A program made the translations under genes and the position numbers. A stretch of 64,000 nt of DNA from Hyaloperonospora brassicae (taxonomy: Eukaryota; Oomycota; Peronosporomycetes; Peronosporales; Peronosporaceae), in assembly GCA_947650285.1 (NCBI GenBank), contig CANTFL010001187.1:124001-188000 (forward strand), read 5' to 3'. The notes below the pieces were generated by a model. That model had not been told where the DNA came from. It did not search any database and saw nothing but the letters and a program-made list of their open reading frames with translations. Positions 33,591-45,104 of the stretch are shown in pieces; position 1 is the first letter of the stretch, and every line of letters begins with the position of its first letter.

Positions 33591-34054
33591 TTCATACAAC
33601 TGTGCAGAAGCGCAGATGAATAATGATGGAAAGTGTGGATTTCGTCTACCGCAATAAGTGCGAGATCGATTTGATTGGCGGAGTGCGTTCGGAGATAGGC
33701 CCATTGGCACGAATGATGGGATCAAACGACTGAGTGACAGAAAACAACAGTGAAAATTATGCGGATTGGTCTACCTAACGGCCAAGAAGGAGTATAGTCA
33801 AGGATCGACGACTTACCGATCACGATCCGCGATCAAGGGCTTGGATCACCAAGCTACAAGGACCGGATCGCTCAAGGGGTGAACATCAACTGGAGTACTG
33901 GATCGCTAACGACAATGGAAGATAGGTAAACATGGAAACGAGCTGGAGGAGTGGATCGTCAAGATCATCGAACATGCGAGGTCTCAGAAGTAACGGCGAT
34001 TCGACGGTGGATGCCTGATCAGAGACTCGAGAGATTGATCACGATCCACCCTGG
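33591..34054 (+). repeat. Truncated inverted copy of the 41.64-42.08 kb sequence
   Basis: Reverse complement of 41639-42085 with few differences; similarity stops abruptly at about 33591. It lies directly outside the 5' LTR of copy 2, as the same sequence lies outside the LTRs at 16444 and 41638. Confidence 0.7.
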
Positions 34055-34844
34055 GTGTGTAATGCTTGATTGTGTCGACACATGAATGTGCGGACACATA
34101 ATTGGTGTGTACCACATTCCGCGATCCACTACCCAAGCGATCCACCACGGAGCAATCCACCACCAAGCGATCCACTACGGAATATCTGCTGTGGATCACA
34201 TGATGCACGAGGTGGATTACATCGACAGGCGATACGCAGTAGTGATCCAGAGAACAGATAGGCATATTCATATGTTCTGGATTTGGTTGGTTGACATTAA
34301 AAAGAATTGAGGTTGCAACGAAAGACACGCGTCAACTTCTCCCGGGCAGGAAGTTTGGTCTCCCGTCGAGTTGGGAGTGGCCTGTGTCGATCCAAACGTC
34401 GCCTTTGGATTGTTTGGCCAGACGGAACATCAGTTCTTACCCCCCCAACTGCGATCAAACGCAGGAAACTTAACGGTTAAGTTTCAAGATCGCGAGACGG
34501 CCCAAGTGGTCAGAAGGCTCGCGGATCAAGCATCACCTTTGGATACAGGCGACTATGGGAGAGCGCCCAAGTGTACTTGCGATCTAGTGAACAATTTACT
34601 CGCGATCCCCCCCACGTTTGACCGGGTGATGAGTTTCCACCCGATCAACCCCTATCCCCAAAACGATCAAGTTCAGCTTCAACTCAAGTCCACCAAGAAG
34701 AGCGCATCCCGCACCACCGACGGGTACACAAGGTGAGAAAGAATACACCGAGAACGGAATCGGGGTACCCCCTCCGTTAGTCGGTCGTCCGGGCTCCAGT
34801 GGAGATTCGGGATCACAAGGAATTTGTGATCACACTCCATCACA
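34055..34844 (+). repeat. 5' LTR of copy 2 (about 790 bp)
   Basis: TGTGTAATGCTTGATTGTG to CTCCATCACA, followed by one A and the primer-binding site (34846-34863, TGGTGCGCGATCCCGGAT). The U3 part (34128-34180) carries GCGATCCACNAC units; seven GATC words occur in 34021-34260, about one expected by chance. Homologous to 15667-16444, to 40849-41638 (inverted) and more distantly to 8340-9182. Confidence 0.75.
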
Positions 34845-37262
34845 ATGGTGCGCGATCCCGGATCTTCTGGTGACTCGGGATTTCACTGTGAGTCCCTGAG
34901 AGAAGAAGGCAGCCTAAAGACTGAACCTGGGATAGAAGAACCAGCGAAAAAGGGATCGTCGCAGACGCGTGAGAATGAAGGATCTACAGATCGTCAAAGT
35001 TTTGGGAGGGGGTTTGACGATAAGAAAATAAAAGAGGAAGATCGGTCGCACGGTCTTGAAGAAAAACCTCAACCCCCTCATGAGGTATCTTTGGGGGCCA
35101 CTGCAGATCGCGCTGCAAAGTACGATCTGTAGGATGAAAATCTTAGGGGAGTCCCCAAAATATTTTCATTCATATCGGACGAACCATCAGAAATGACAAA
35201 GAAAGAAGTGAAGAGTTCGGACGAATTTAAGAAGCTGGCTGCGGTGATAAAAGATAGAGACCTCTACAAAATCAGGCAAGACGGAGAAAAGTTCAAGACG
35301 GAGAAGATGGATCAAGCCTCACATTCAGTGGATCTTGAAGTGAAGTTTGAAGATTAGCGATTAGACGACATCAGTCAGGACTACCATTTAAAGAAGCTGA
35401 AGAAGCTGTTGTCGAGTGGTGCAGTGCTGAAGACGATCAATCCAAAGCTGACCGGATCGCTACGCGAACCGATATCAGAACCCAAACCAACTCCCAACGT
35501 GTTAGAGGCGCTGCGGTATTTAATTAACCTACTAACTGAGGCGGGGTTCACTACTGAAACGTTCAATGCGCAAACGCTACTAGAGTGACAACACGATCGA
35601 GTGATCGCTGCCGGACAGTCGCTGTTTAACAGGTTGAGTCCACTCATTGTCATACTTGACCCTGGAGACAACCCGACCCCGCCGATCGACACCACGGATC
35701 AACGGACCACGTTGCGAGTCACGATAAGTCAAGTTCTCACGCCGATCAACGATTTCTCCAAGGATGAACACACTGGATCGTTCCGTTATGATTCAGATGA
35801 GTCGGAAGAGGACTCGAATAATTCGTTCGAGATCCAACGGATGTCGCCAGGACCAAGGGGCGCGGATATATTGCGGAAGAAATTTGAACGGAACAAGGCA
35901 GAGGCGCAAGCGGGAAAGCCACCGGCGACGCAGTTCATTCATGAACATGGTGTAATCAGACCAGGTTAATTCCTATTTTCGAACATCCATGAGGAAATAT
36001 GAGCTAGAACTAAGCCCGTATAAACGCTGGACGATCAGCTATTCACCCACCCGAAACGGAGATTGATATGCCAGATGTAAACATGGAGTCGGTTGGATCG
36101 CGTCTTAGTAGATCGCACGACCATGATCTTGCGCGCCGGGACCGAGGTAATAAGAGATTACCACAGGTGACGACGGCAGGAACATCGGATGGTGGTGGTT
36201 TCTCTAACCAAAGGATTCGGATGTCTACCATGGACGAACGGAAAGAGTTTGCCGGACGGGAGAAGAATGAAGAACGAGCGAGAAAATGGATCAGTAAGGT
36301 GAAGTTAGCGTTCCCACGCGATCAGGCGCCTGGTGCGGAGAAGTGCCTGGTGTTCAGCAATCTTCTTACAAGACTGGCGCGTGATTGGTATAAACAGCTC
36401 AGTCTCTCGACGCGGACTTCGTGGAAGGCGCCCCTGGAAGGCTCCGTGGTCAAATACGGAGGGAAGAACGGCATTTCGGTTGGGAGACTCTACTACCAAC
36501 CCCTTAAGCGATCGAACGAGACTCCATTGGAGTACTTGTACCGTAAGAATGTGGATGCGATCCGGGCGAAGATCCCAATACGAGATGGACCGCCTGCTGT
36601 CCGCAAGGAACATGTGAATCATTACATTGGTACCCTGGACGATCGCGATCTGGCGAGAATGTTGACAATATTACACCTTGGAAATGCAGACGATCTTGAA
36701 GAAACTTTGCAAGAATGCGAAAATATGGAAGTCCGACAAGATCACGCCTCTATGGGGACGAATTAAATTTCGACAGGGTTTTACGTCACAGGCTGTCCGA
36801 ATGCCAGTGAAACCGGCCCGGGATGTGAGACCGATCCACGTGGAAAGCGAGAGCAGTGGATCAGAAGTTGACTCTAGAGGATCGGACACTGACTCGGATC
36901 GACGCAATGTGTACATGGCTGCAGCTACGGATCGCGCTCAGAATCCAGGAAACCCGATAGGCCAAAATGAGAGCTTTGATCAAGAGAGGCACTACGATAG
37001 TGGGAACCCTCAAAAAGTGTGTACGCACTTTGGGTCGAAGATACATGACGGTAGCGGGTGTTGGAAGCGACTGACGTGTCAGAAGTGCGGACGCAAAGAT
37101 CATCCTTTGGACAAGTGCTACTACGTGAGATCCATATGCAAGAACATCCACGATGAAGGAAAGTGCCCAATGGAACAGTGTTATAGCATTATCCGCCAGT
37201 GGTATGTTCCTACCAAGAATGCAGGGATGTTGCCGGGGCAAGCCGAGAAAATGAGAAATTAG
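34845..37262 (+). pseudogene. Copy 2: gag, starting at the LTR/PBS junction
   Basis: The ATG at 34845 uses the base between LTR and primer site plus TG of the primer site. The frame ([13 protein letters not shown]) runs to a stop at 35130-35132 and continues in the same frame to MTKKEVKSSDEF at 35193, 116 codons from the start as in copy 1. Gag core at 36068-36766 (ARKWISKVKLAFPRDQAP, LARDWYKQLSLSTRTSWK, GTLDDRDLARMLTILHLGN). Zinc knuckle region at 36678-37262 with an intact CCHC box CQKCGRKDHPLDKC. A further upstream CTHC motif has become CTHF. Stops and frameshifts (e.g. near 35357 and 36720) inactivate it. Confidence 0.8.
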
Positions 37263-37324
37263 GACGCTCACCAGGTTGGAATCTGGCATGAGCCGAGCTT
37301 TCTAGGCTCTGCATATATGCCTTT

Positions 37325-38979
37325 GTGGAGAGGAAGTTGGTCGACGGAAGCGATGACAAGCAGGATGATCTACATAATACAGGTGATTCTTCAAACTGTC
37401 TGCGTTCCATTTCGAGTGCTAGACAACATGACGAGTACGCCCGATCGCCCACCAAGATACAACTTGTCTTAGCGCCGGGCGAGTCGAGGGGATATTGTAA
37501 GCACCATACACCAGGAAAACGGTTCAAGCAAGTTAAAGTGGTTTGGAAGATTAACGACGAAAAATGCCACAATGATACTTGTCTCGGGATCAGAAATCTC
37601 GATCGTGGACACTGCCTTTCCTCATTAGGTTGGATGTGTCATCGACGAGAATCAAAAACAAGAGTGTGTGGGGATAGGTGAAAATACGTACATGACCGAA
37701 GGACATACCAAGATCAAGATCACCCTAAATAGATCGCTGGTGTACTATTTTGATGTGTGGGTGTGTGATTAAGTCGGTCAAGAAGCGATCTTGGGTTTGG
37801 ACTTCATGGTACCCGCAGGTATACGTCTGGATTTAGCTGATGGGACGCTGGTATTGCCGGATGAAGTGATGATTCATCTAGCAGGACGCAGACCTCTGTA
37901 CGGGTCGTCTATGCAGCCGACCGTGATCTTAGAACATCATGTAGTTCTACCGGTTGGTAGATCGATAGCGATAAGGATCGGCAATACCCAGTTTTTTCAA
38001 CGCCAAGCTGTGGGTGAGGCGAGTTCCAACATGGGTAACCACGGTGACCACCGGGATGGATCGAATTAAGTACTTGCATCTGACAAATCTCAGCGATACA
38101 GAAGTTACCCTCGGTCGCGGACCGGCTTTGGTTTGCATTATGGCTGCCAATATGGTGCCTCGATACCCAGGATACGTCTCGGTTGGATCGCGACGGTACA
38201 ACGAGTAGCAGACTCTAGATTTTGAAGCAAAGACAGAAAAAGAGGAAGGACTGTCGCCCGATTACGCTGGTCCGCTTGTGGATCACCCACCATAACCTAC
38301 GCCTAAGAAGCTTTTAAGTCGACCGAAAGAGAATAATGGATCAACAGACGGCCCGATTCGAGACGAGAAAGTTGTTCCACGTGTGGGGCCACTACCATGT
38401 GTCGTTAACACGATCGAGAAGAAGGGCGAAGGAGACCGAGCACCCGAGGGGCCAATGGAAGGAGGTGGAACGACTAAGGACAGGAATACTGATCGATCGC
38501 ATGACGGATCGCGTGACGTGATCGGCGACCTGCAAGTGGATCATCGATCAACAGGCGTGCTGCCTGTGGCTAACATGATTTAAGAACAAGCGACGAACGA
38601 CGAAGCAGGCGATCAGTCCAAGAACGAGGCCGGACCTTCGCCAGATGTAAAGATCGATGAAGAGCCATGTCTGGAGGATGATCGAATCACGGGAGAGCCG
38701 GATGTATCTACCTATCGTCATGAAAGTAAGGAGCTTTACGCCGAAGATGTGGATCATCACATGGAGGTATTGCCTGACATTGTTACGCCTACTGCCGAAG
38801 TTACGATCGACGATATTCAGGTAGGCGATCCAGACGTACCGCTGACTGAAGACCAGAAACGATTGAGACAACTGATCTGAAGAAACAAGCACCTTCTCAT
38901 TGGTGAATGGAACGCATTCCCTCCAGCCGCACGGGGGCGATACGCGATATTGACGTGGAAGGAGCGAGCCCGATCGCAC
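37325..38979 (+). pseudogene. Copy 2: aspartic protease and acidic linker
   Basis: Homologous to 11.5-13.2 kb on the other strand. The active-site segment (about 37565-37625) again reads LVSGSEISIVDT in a shifted frame, so the catalytic Asp is Val in both copies. MGLDFMVPAGIRLDLADGTL at 37791 continues the fold. The acidic linker runs to 38979. Frameshifts at about 37560 and 38060 and several stops break it. Confidence 0.7.
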
Positions 38980-39982
38980 AGAGAGTACGGCCGGTAGTGC
39001 CCAAGTTCCATGAAAAGCTAGCGTATTTGATCAAAGGACTGCTATTAGCCAATATTATTCAACCTTACACATCACCCTGGGTTTTGCCGATCGTCTTGAT
39101 TACCAAGAAGAATGGCGAGGACATTCGATTATATATCGACTATCGACGAGTAAATCAGCTAACAAAGCTAATGGTATATCCAATGCCATTGATCAGCAAA
39201 CTATTACAAGACATAGACAAAGCGATGTGGTACTGCTAACTGTATATGGCAAGCGGGTTTTGGGTGGTGGAGATGACGAAACGAGCAAGAAGTATTTCCG
39301 CATTCATTACGCCACCAGGCTTTTTTCAGTGGCAACGGATGCCGTTTGGGTTAAAAAGTGCTCCGCCGATTTACCAACGCCTGACTGACAATGCATTGTA
39401 TGCCTATTTGACGATCGGTGCTGATCCAGACGCCTCCTCGATGGAGTCGTCCAAACGGATCGACGTGTTCACAGAAGGAGAAACTGACACCATTCTGACA
39501 CCTTCTGTGCTAGATCTAAGATCGTACATCGATGACATATCGATTTCAGCTACATCGTGAACTGCTCTATATGAAAGAGTAGAAAGATTGCTACGTGTAT
39601 GCGACAAGTTTATTTGTCGATCAGCCTGACCAAATATTTTTGGGGACGGCGCAAGGTGTATTATCTCGGTCGTCAAGTATCGTCTTGCTGGACTGGACGC
39701 ACACCAAAGGATCTCGGGTCGCTGGTTAATATCCCGTTTTCTCGAACGCTGCAGTCGATGCAGTCGTTCCTAGGAAGTTTGAATTACTATATCCCATTCA
39801 TTGAAGACTTTGCAATACAAGCATCAGTACTCTACGAACTACGCGAAGCAAATTTTCACGAAATCCGCCGCATGAAAAAGATGGAGTCGCTTATACAGAG
39901 TGAAAAGAGATTTGGCAATCGGAAGTGTCGGGGGATAGCGATCCTGATCGTATTTGGGTTACAGGGGGCGATCCAAAAGTGA
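38907..39982 (+). pseudogene. Copy 2: Gypsy reverse transcriptase
   Basis: 38907-39239 reads TSPWVLPIVLITKKNGEDIR and YIDYRRVNQLTKLMVYPMPL. 39246-39560 reads FITPPGFFQWQRMPFGLKSA and ends at the catalytic box SYIDDISISATS followed by a stop (39558). 39599-39982 holds MQSFLGSLNYYIPFIEDFAI. Domain order is complete, but two stops and at least one frameshift remove function. Confidence 0.85.
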
Positions 39983-40173
39983 ACGATCGCAAAGATCAAG
40001 GTGACAGCGATCCAGATCGTATTTATGTAACAGGGGACGGTCCAGATCTTATCGGTGTAGCAGAGGGCGATCCAAAAGTGGACGATCGCAAAGATCAAGG
40101 TTGTAGCAATTTAGATCATATCTGTGTAGCAGGGAGCGACCCAGCGTCTTTTGTGTTACAAGGGGCGACCTGA
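39928..40173 (+). repeat. Copy 2: in-frame acidic repeats in the RT-RNase H linker
   Basis: Reads as repeated modules SDPDRIWVTG-GDPKVNDRKDQG, SDPDRIYVTG...GDPKVDDRKDQG and SNLDHICVAG; the GDPKV units start at 39967 and 40066, 99 bp apart. All spacings are multiples of three. Present at the same place in copy 1. Confidence 0.8.
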
Positions 40174-40205
40174 TCTCAACGGACAGAAGTCGATGGGAAA
40201 AGGCG

Positions 40206-40599
40206 ATGATTTCGTTCACCATGTTGAAGGATAAGATCGCTAAAACTCCGATTTTTAAACACTTCGATTCGGATCGTCCGCCAGTGATTGTGGTCTATGC
40301 TAGTAAATGGGCAGTATCTGCAGCTTTGCTACAAGAACACGATGGAACATACTGGACCGTAACGTTTGCAAGCCGAACGCAAAAACCCAACGAGTTCAAC
40401 TTTGGAATGGTGGAAAAGGGTTTTTAGCTCTGACGCGCATCCTTTATATCGGCTATGCTATGTTGGTTTCACGAGAAATCAAGATGTTCACGCGTCGTTC
40501 GACGTTGGCCTGGCTGATAATATCTTCAGAACTGAGTGGGAGGCTAGGAAGATGGGCGGCGTTGTTATCGAATTGAAAGCTAGAGATCAAGAAGTGTGA
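40206..40599 (+). pseudogene. Copy 2: Ty3-type RNase H
   Basis: 40206-40427 reads VIVVYASKWAVSAALLQEHD and VTFASRTQKPNEFNFGMVEK; a frameshift leads to SREIKMFTRRSTLAWLI (40307-40576). Matches the RT-associated RNase H of Ty3/Gypsy elements and copy 1. Confidence 0.75.
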
Positions 40600-40739
40600 A
40601 AATGGAGGAGGTAAAATCCTGGGCACACTCGCCCCCAGCATAACCCCGCGCGAAGATGTTGACGAGATGTTGATCGCGGCCGCCACTCACAAACAGCCGA
40701 AACATACTATAAGTATGCCACCACCAACGGTGGAGGAGG

Positions 40740-40848
40740 GTTAAAGTCTTTGGGTAGTCTGTTTTGATGGATTGTTCCGAATCCAGAGGAAAGGCGGGGT
40801 ATATAGCGCAGTAGTATGGAAGCTCCTAGAATGAAACATAGAAATTGC
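40740..40848 (+). pseudogene. Copy 2: start of archaeal-type RNase H, cut by an LTR
   Basis: The first strand of the second RNase H is recognisable by alignment with 3098-3190 (GGGGYATATAGYGC, ATGGAAGCTMCTAGAATG-type words). It ends at 40848, where the LTR in opposite orientation begins. Confidence 0.55.
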
Positions 40849-41638
40849 TGTGTAGTAGGGCGGTGATCACGAGTTCCTTGTAATCTCGACTACCCAATGG
40901 AGCCCGGACGACCGACTAACGGAGGGGGTACCCCGATTCCATACTTTGTGTCTTCTTTCTCACCTTGTGACCCGTCGGCGGGGCGGGTTGCGCTCTTCTT
41001 GGTGGACTTGAGTTGAAGCTGAACTTGATCGTTTTAGGGATAGGGGTTGATCGGGTGGAAACTCATCACCCGGTCAAACGTGGGGCGGATCGAGCGTAAA
41101 TTGTTCACTAGATCGCAAGTACACTTGGACGCTCTCCCATAGTCGCCTGTATCCAAAGGTGATGCTCGATCCGCGAGCCTTCTGACCACTTGGGCCGTCT
41201 TGCGATCTTGAATCCGAATCGTTAAGTTTCCTGCGTTCGATCGCAGTTGGGGGGAGGTAAGAACTGATGTTCCGCCTGGCCAAACAATCCAAAGGCGACG
41301 TTTGGATAGACACAGGCCACTCCCAACTCGACGGGAGGCCAAACTTCCTGCCCGGTAGAAGTTGACGCGTGTCTTTCGTTGCAACCTCAATTCTTTTTAA
41401 TGTCAACCAACCAAATCCAGAACATATGAATATGCCTATCTATTCGCTGGATCACTACTGCGTATCGCCTGTCGATGTAATCCACCTCGTGCATCATGTG
41501 ATCCACAGCAGATATTCCGTAGTGGATCTCTTGGTGGTGGATTGCTCCGTGGTGGATCGCTTGGGTAGTGGATCGCGGAATGTGGTACACACCAATTATG
41601 TGTCCGCACATTCATGTGTCGACACAATCAAGCATTAC
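40849..41638 (-). repeat. Chromovirus LTR in minus orientation closing copy 2
   Basis: TGTGTAGTAGGG at 40849 is the reverse complement of the LTR end CCCTACTACACA. The LTR runs to about 41638. It is an inverted repeat of the copy 2 5' LTR (34055-34844); with the flanking similarity the inverted arms are about 1.2 kb. It directly abuts pol without a primer site, so it was probably the terminus of another insertion. Confidence 0.75.
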
Positions 41639-42732
41639 ACACCCAGGGTGGATCGTGATCAATCTCTCGAGTCTCTGATCAGGCATCCACCGTCGAATCG
41701 CCGTTACTTCTGAGACCTCGCATGTTCGATGATCTTGACGATCCACTCCTCCAGCTCGTTTCCATGTTTACCTATCTTCCATTGTCGTTAGCGATCCAGT
41801 ACTCCAGTTGATGTTCACCCCTTGAGCGATCCGGTCCTTGTAGCTTGGTGATCCAAGCCCTTGATCGCGGATCGTGATCGGTAAGTCGTCGATCCTTGAC
41901 TATACTCCTTCTTGGCCGTTAGGCAGACCAATCCGCATAATTTTCACTGTTGTTTTCTTTCACTCAGTCGTTTGATCCCATCATTCGTGCCAATGGGCCT
42001 ATCTCCGAACGCACTCCACCAATCAAATCGATCCCGCACTTATTGCGGTAGGCGCAATCCACACTTTCCATCATTATTCCCTTGCGCTTCTACACAGGTT
42101 TTGACGTACCCACAGGATGAAAACTTCCTAAGGTTCTACTCGCATTTGGTCTCGCCACGGAACTGTGTTTAAAGGGGAGGGCAAAGGTGTTTTTTATCCC
42201 TGGAACAGACGGGCAGACTTTACAAGTCGTTACTATAAAGAACGACGGCGACGTGTCACATGGATCGCAACTTAAGTAGTATTCGATTAAGTCCTATCCT
42301 TAACGTCTTTTTCTATCCTTGCCAGGTGAACTGATTCCTTTTTGTGACGATTCAGGAATTGCTAGATTTGTAGGATCGCGTCTACAAATGAGGGACCGCG
42401 GTCGTCTTCCGTCAAAACCGCTTAGCCTGTACCTTAGTAACGGTCTTCCATTTAATTATTCCTGCGGGTCCTTCTCCCACGAATCTCCAAACTATTTTCG
42501 TGACCCCTTCCCCTTCGAGAACCCCCTTCCCGAAGGGTGGCCACTTGTCCGTCCGTTGTGATAACCTCTAAGTCTATTGTTCTCTGGGAGCACTTCATCA
42601 CACTGCCGTAAGCAACACTGAAATTTTGACACCGTTTTTATCTGTAGTACTTTGACATCAATTGCACTTTTTCAGTTGTTTATGTCCAGGAGAGAGCAAG
42701 AACTCATTCTCCATCGTGTATAGGTCCATCGA

Positions 42733-43677
42733 TTATATACCTCTTCCACTCTGTTTCCTTGGGATACGATATAAACTTGGTTTAACGTGATGCCTTTTCA
42801 TACGGACTTCCTTCTGTTCGGCAACGGTTATCGCTTGGTCTAGAGTATTAAGTCCAAGGTATAATCGATATATCTTGACGGGATCATTCGCTTGATCCTG
42901 CATGAGCACGAACAACGTAATCAACATGTGTTCATGAATCGGGTCGGTCGTGAGGCGGTGAGCGTGCTGATCGCAAGTGTGCATCTCACGCTTACACTGT
43001 ATGACTTTCAATATCTCGGATAGAGCCCGATATCGGCTTACGGCTGCCTAACAGTCTATCTGAGCCGGTTATCGAAAACATCTGACGACCGAAACGCATA
43101 TGAGTTGTGAAGCATAGACCTCAAGACCCAATTTTTGGCACGTCCTGTCAATTTGACGCGGCGAATGCAACCGTCAAACCTTAGTCGATGATGCGACGAG
43201 CTATCCTGGCGTTGTCCAACTCGACGAAACATCGTAACAGGAATGCTCCCTTGACTCTTATCTACTTGGATATGTATATCTTCAAGATTTCGGGACGACT
43301 TGCGTGCGTCGACCGGTATCAGCATCCTGGTCTCGCTGCTATCTCAACATGGAAACGAACTGTTGAACACCCTGTTCTCTCAACAACTCTGCCTGTTGAG
43401 AACCTTGCTGGTGAAGAAAAATTGGTTTATCCTTCGCCTCATCAAGCTCATGATAGACGGACTTGGCGATCGCTGTATGTTGATCGCCTCCTTTCAGAGT
43501 GAACAACATGGCATTGATGGCACGCCTGACAACGGTCGAAGCCATCCGCTCGACTGCCGCCGAGTCTATATCATGTGAATGGGAGAAGTCCTCAAGCCAT
43601 GCATTAAAACTAGCTATCCTCATCACATCCAACATGTTAATGTTGGATGGAACGTCCGTGGTCGTTAGACGGACCAC
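42733..43677 (-). pseudogene. Gag of the second Gypsy family, second copy
   Basis: 43677-43339 corresponds to 18492-18097 (QQGSQQAELLREQGVQQF) and 43011-42733 to 17826-17540 (LGLNTLDQAITVAEQKEVRM). This copy has lost a few codons and gained a frameshift near 42790. Its hairpin stems are more often perfect than those in the other copy. Confidence 0.6.
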
Positions 43678-43712
43678 GGAGTGTTACCGGGTGAAACGGG
43701 GTATCTGTCGCT

Positions 43713-44143
43713 TGTACTGAACACAGTATAAACTATCTACACTGACACAGTGTAGTAGATGGATCGAACTCTCACGTACACTGTACGTGCAGATGAAGGC
43801 TTAATCTCCTGAGCGAACTCGTGTAGGAGAAGGAAAAAGTAGAACTGTATTTAATAAAGATCAGTCTCCTAATACAACCCCTTTTGATCTTACTTTGACT
43901 ATGTCGGATTACAAACTCCAAATACAGCTACTCACTTGCCATCGATTGCGCGCATCTAGCAGCGGTATAGCTAGACACGTATGATTGTTGAGCTGGATAT
44001 GTAATGGCCTGTACCAACCGATACATAGAGCGGTGCCGAATACTACCTTCAACGAAAATGATCCATTGATGTTTACTCAGACAAAAAAGTTTTGGAGCCT
44101 ATTATTGGTTGTGAGAATATCGACATGAAGCCAATCTGGTGTC
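43713..44143 (-). repeat. LTR of the second Gypsy family, second copy (about 431 bp)
   Basis: Same length and ends as 18528-18958. Contains perfect hairpins CTACACTG/CAGTGTAG (43737-43755) and CACGTAC/GTACGTG (43773-43789). Confidence 0.65.
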
Positions 44144-45104
44144 TATTTTGCATGTAGTGGGCACCATGTATTAACTGCAACATGTTTCGACTATGTACGA
44201 TTTAGCGTTACTGAGATTGGCCGCATTGAACATGTTCATGACAACATTATCAAATTCAGTAAACATTGCGCAGACGAAGGATTTTTATGCCCGTCGAGTT
44301 CTAGGTTTCCACATCGAGAAGGACCGTGCAGTTGTATGAACGCCATCGATATTCAGCAGATAAATGTAGATACAACCACACAAGCGCAAAGAAAGTTAGT
44401 TTGTATCAGGATATGTCCTTTTCTTAGTGCTGACACCGCGGTAAAACCGAAGATGATGGTTGCAATCAGCCATCAGCGAAATTTGTTCAACGGAAGTTGA
44501 GATCTTTGGTAGCAGGATCTGACCGTGCCTTTCTCTGCAACTGAAATCATGCAACATGTAAGGTGCTATTTCATATTCACGTGCAAATTACCAAGCCATG
44601 CGCGGGCTTGTAGATGATATAGATACGAAGGGAAGTGTTTGGGTTGCATACACGTATATCGTACCAAAGGCTTGCGACAACCGTCAGATACGTTGTCAAC
44701 AGGAGACTAATGAAAGCGTTTTGCGTGTTCGCAAAGCCCGCTTGTTGTTGTCGTAGGCATCACGGATACAACTGAAGGCAAGTGAAGATCAGGATAGTAT
44801 TCAAACGACACCACGTGGTCGCTAAAGCAATTCAGCAAGCTGCTGAGTTTGTCTGTACTATCCAGAGCGCGCGATCAATCTGAAAAAGTAGCAAATTTTG
44901 TGCATCCTTGTAAGATTGCAGGTACGACAATCACGGTATCTTTGGGCCTGATAGCATAGATTTCGGTAAGAAGTGAAAGCTGTCTTACACACAGAGCGGA
45001 GAGCTGATCTGCCAAGCACGAGATATCGTTTATCAAAAGTCGCGGAGATTGAACTGGTCTCGGATATTCAGGCTACCTGTCCTGGTAGGTAGCTTCTAGC
45101 TTCA
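44144..45104. other. Intergenic, nothing recognised
   Basis: AT-rich sequence between the TE block and the oxidoreductase gene. No long frame, RNA gene or recognisable TE domain. Confidence 0.5.

Larger units (their letters stand above)
40849..44143. repeat. Second copy of the 3.3-kb LTR + gag segment
   Basis: Direct repeat of 15667-18958, with the same order of chromovirus LTR, unassigned sequence, second-family gag and LTR. Small indels distinguish the copies (e.g. a deletion within the gag frame near 42955). Confidence 0.85.

Noticed and set aside
33591..42085. Element with true terminal inverted repeats (a DNA transposon carrying gag-pol)
   Set aside because: The inverted arms are LTRs plus flank; the left one has a primer site followed by gag, the right one abuts broken pol, so two separate LTR insertions explain it better.
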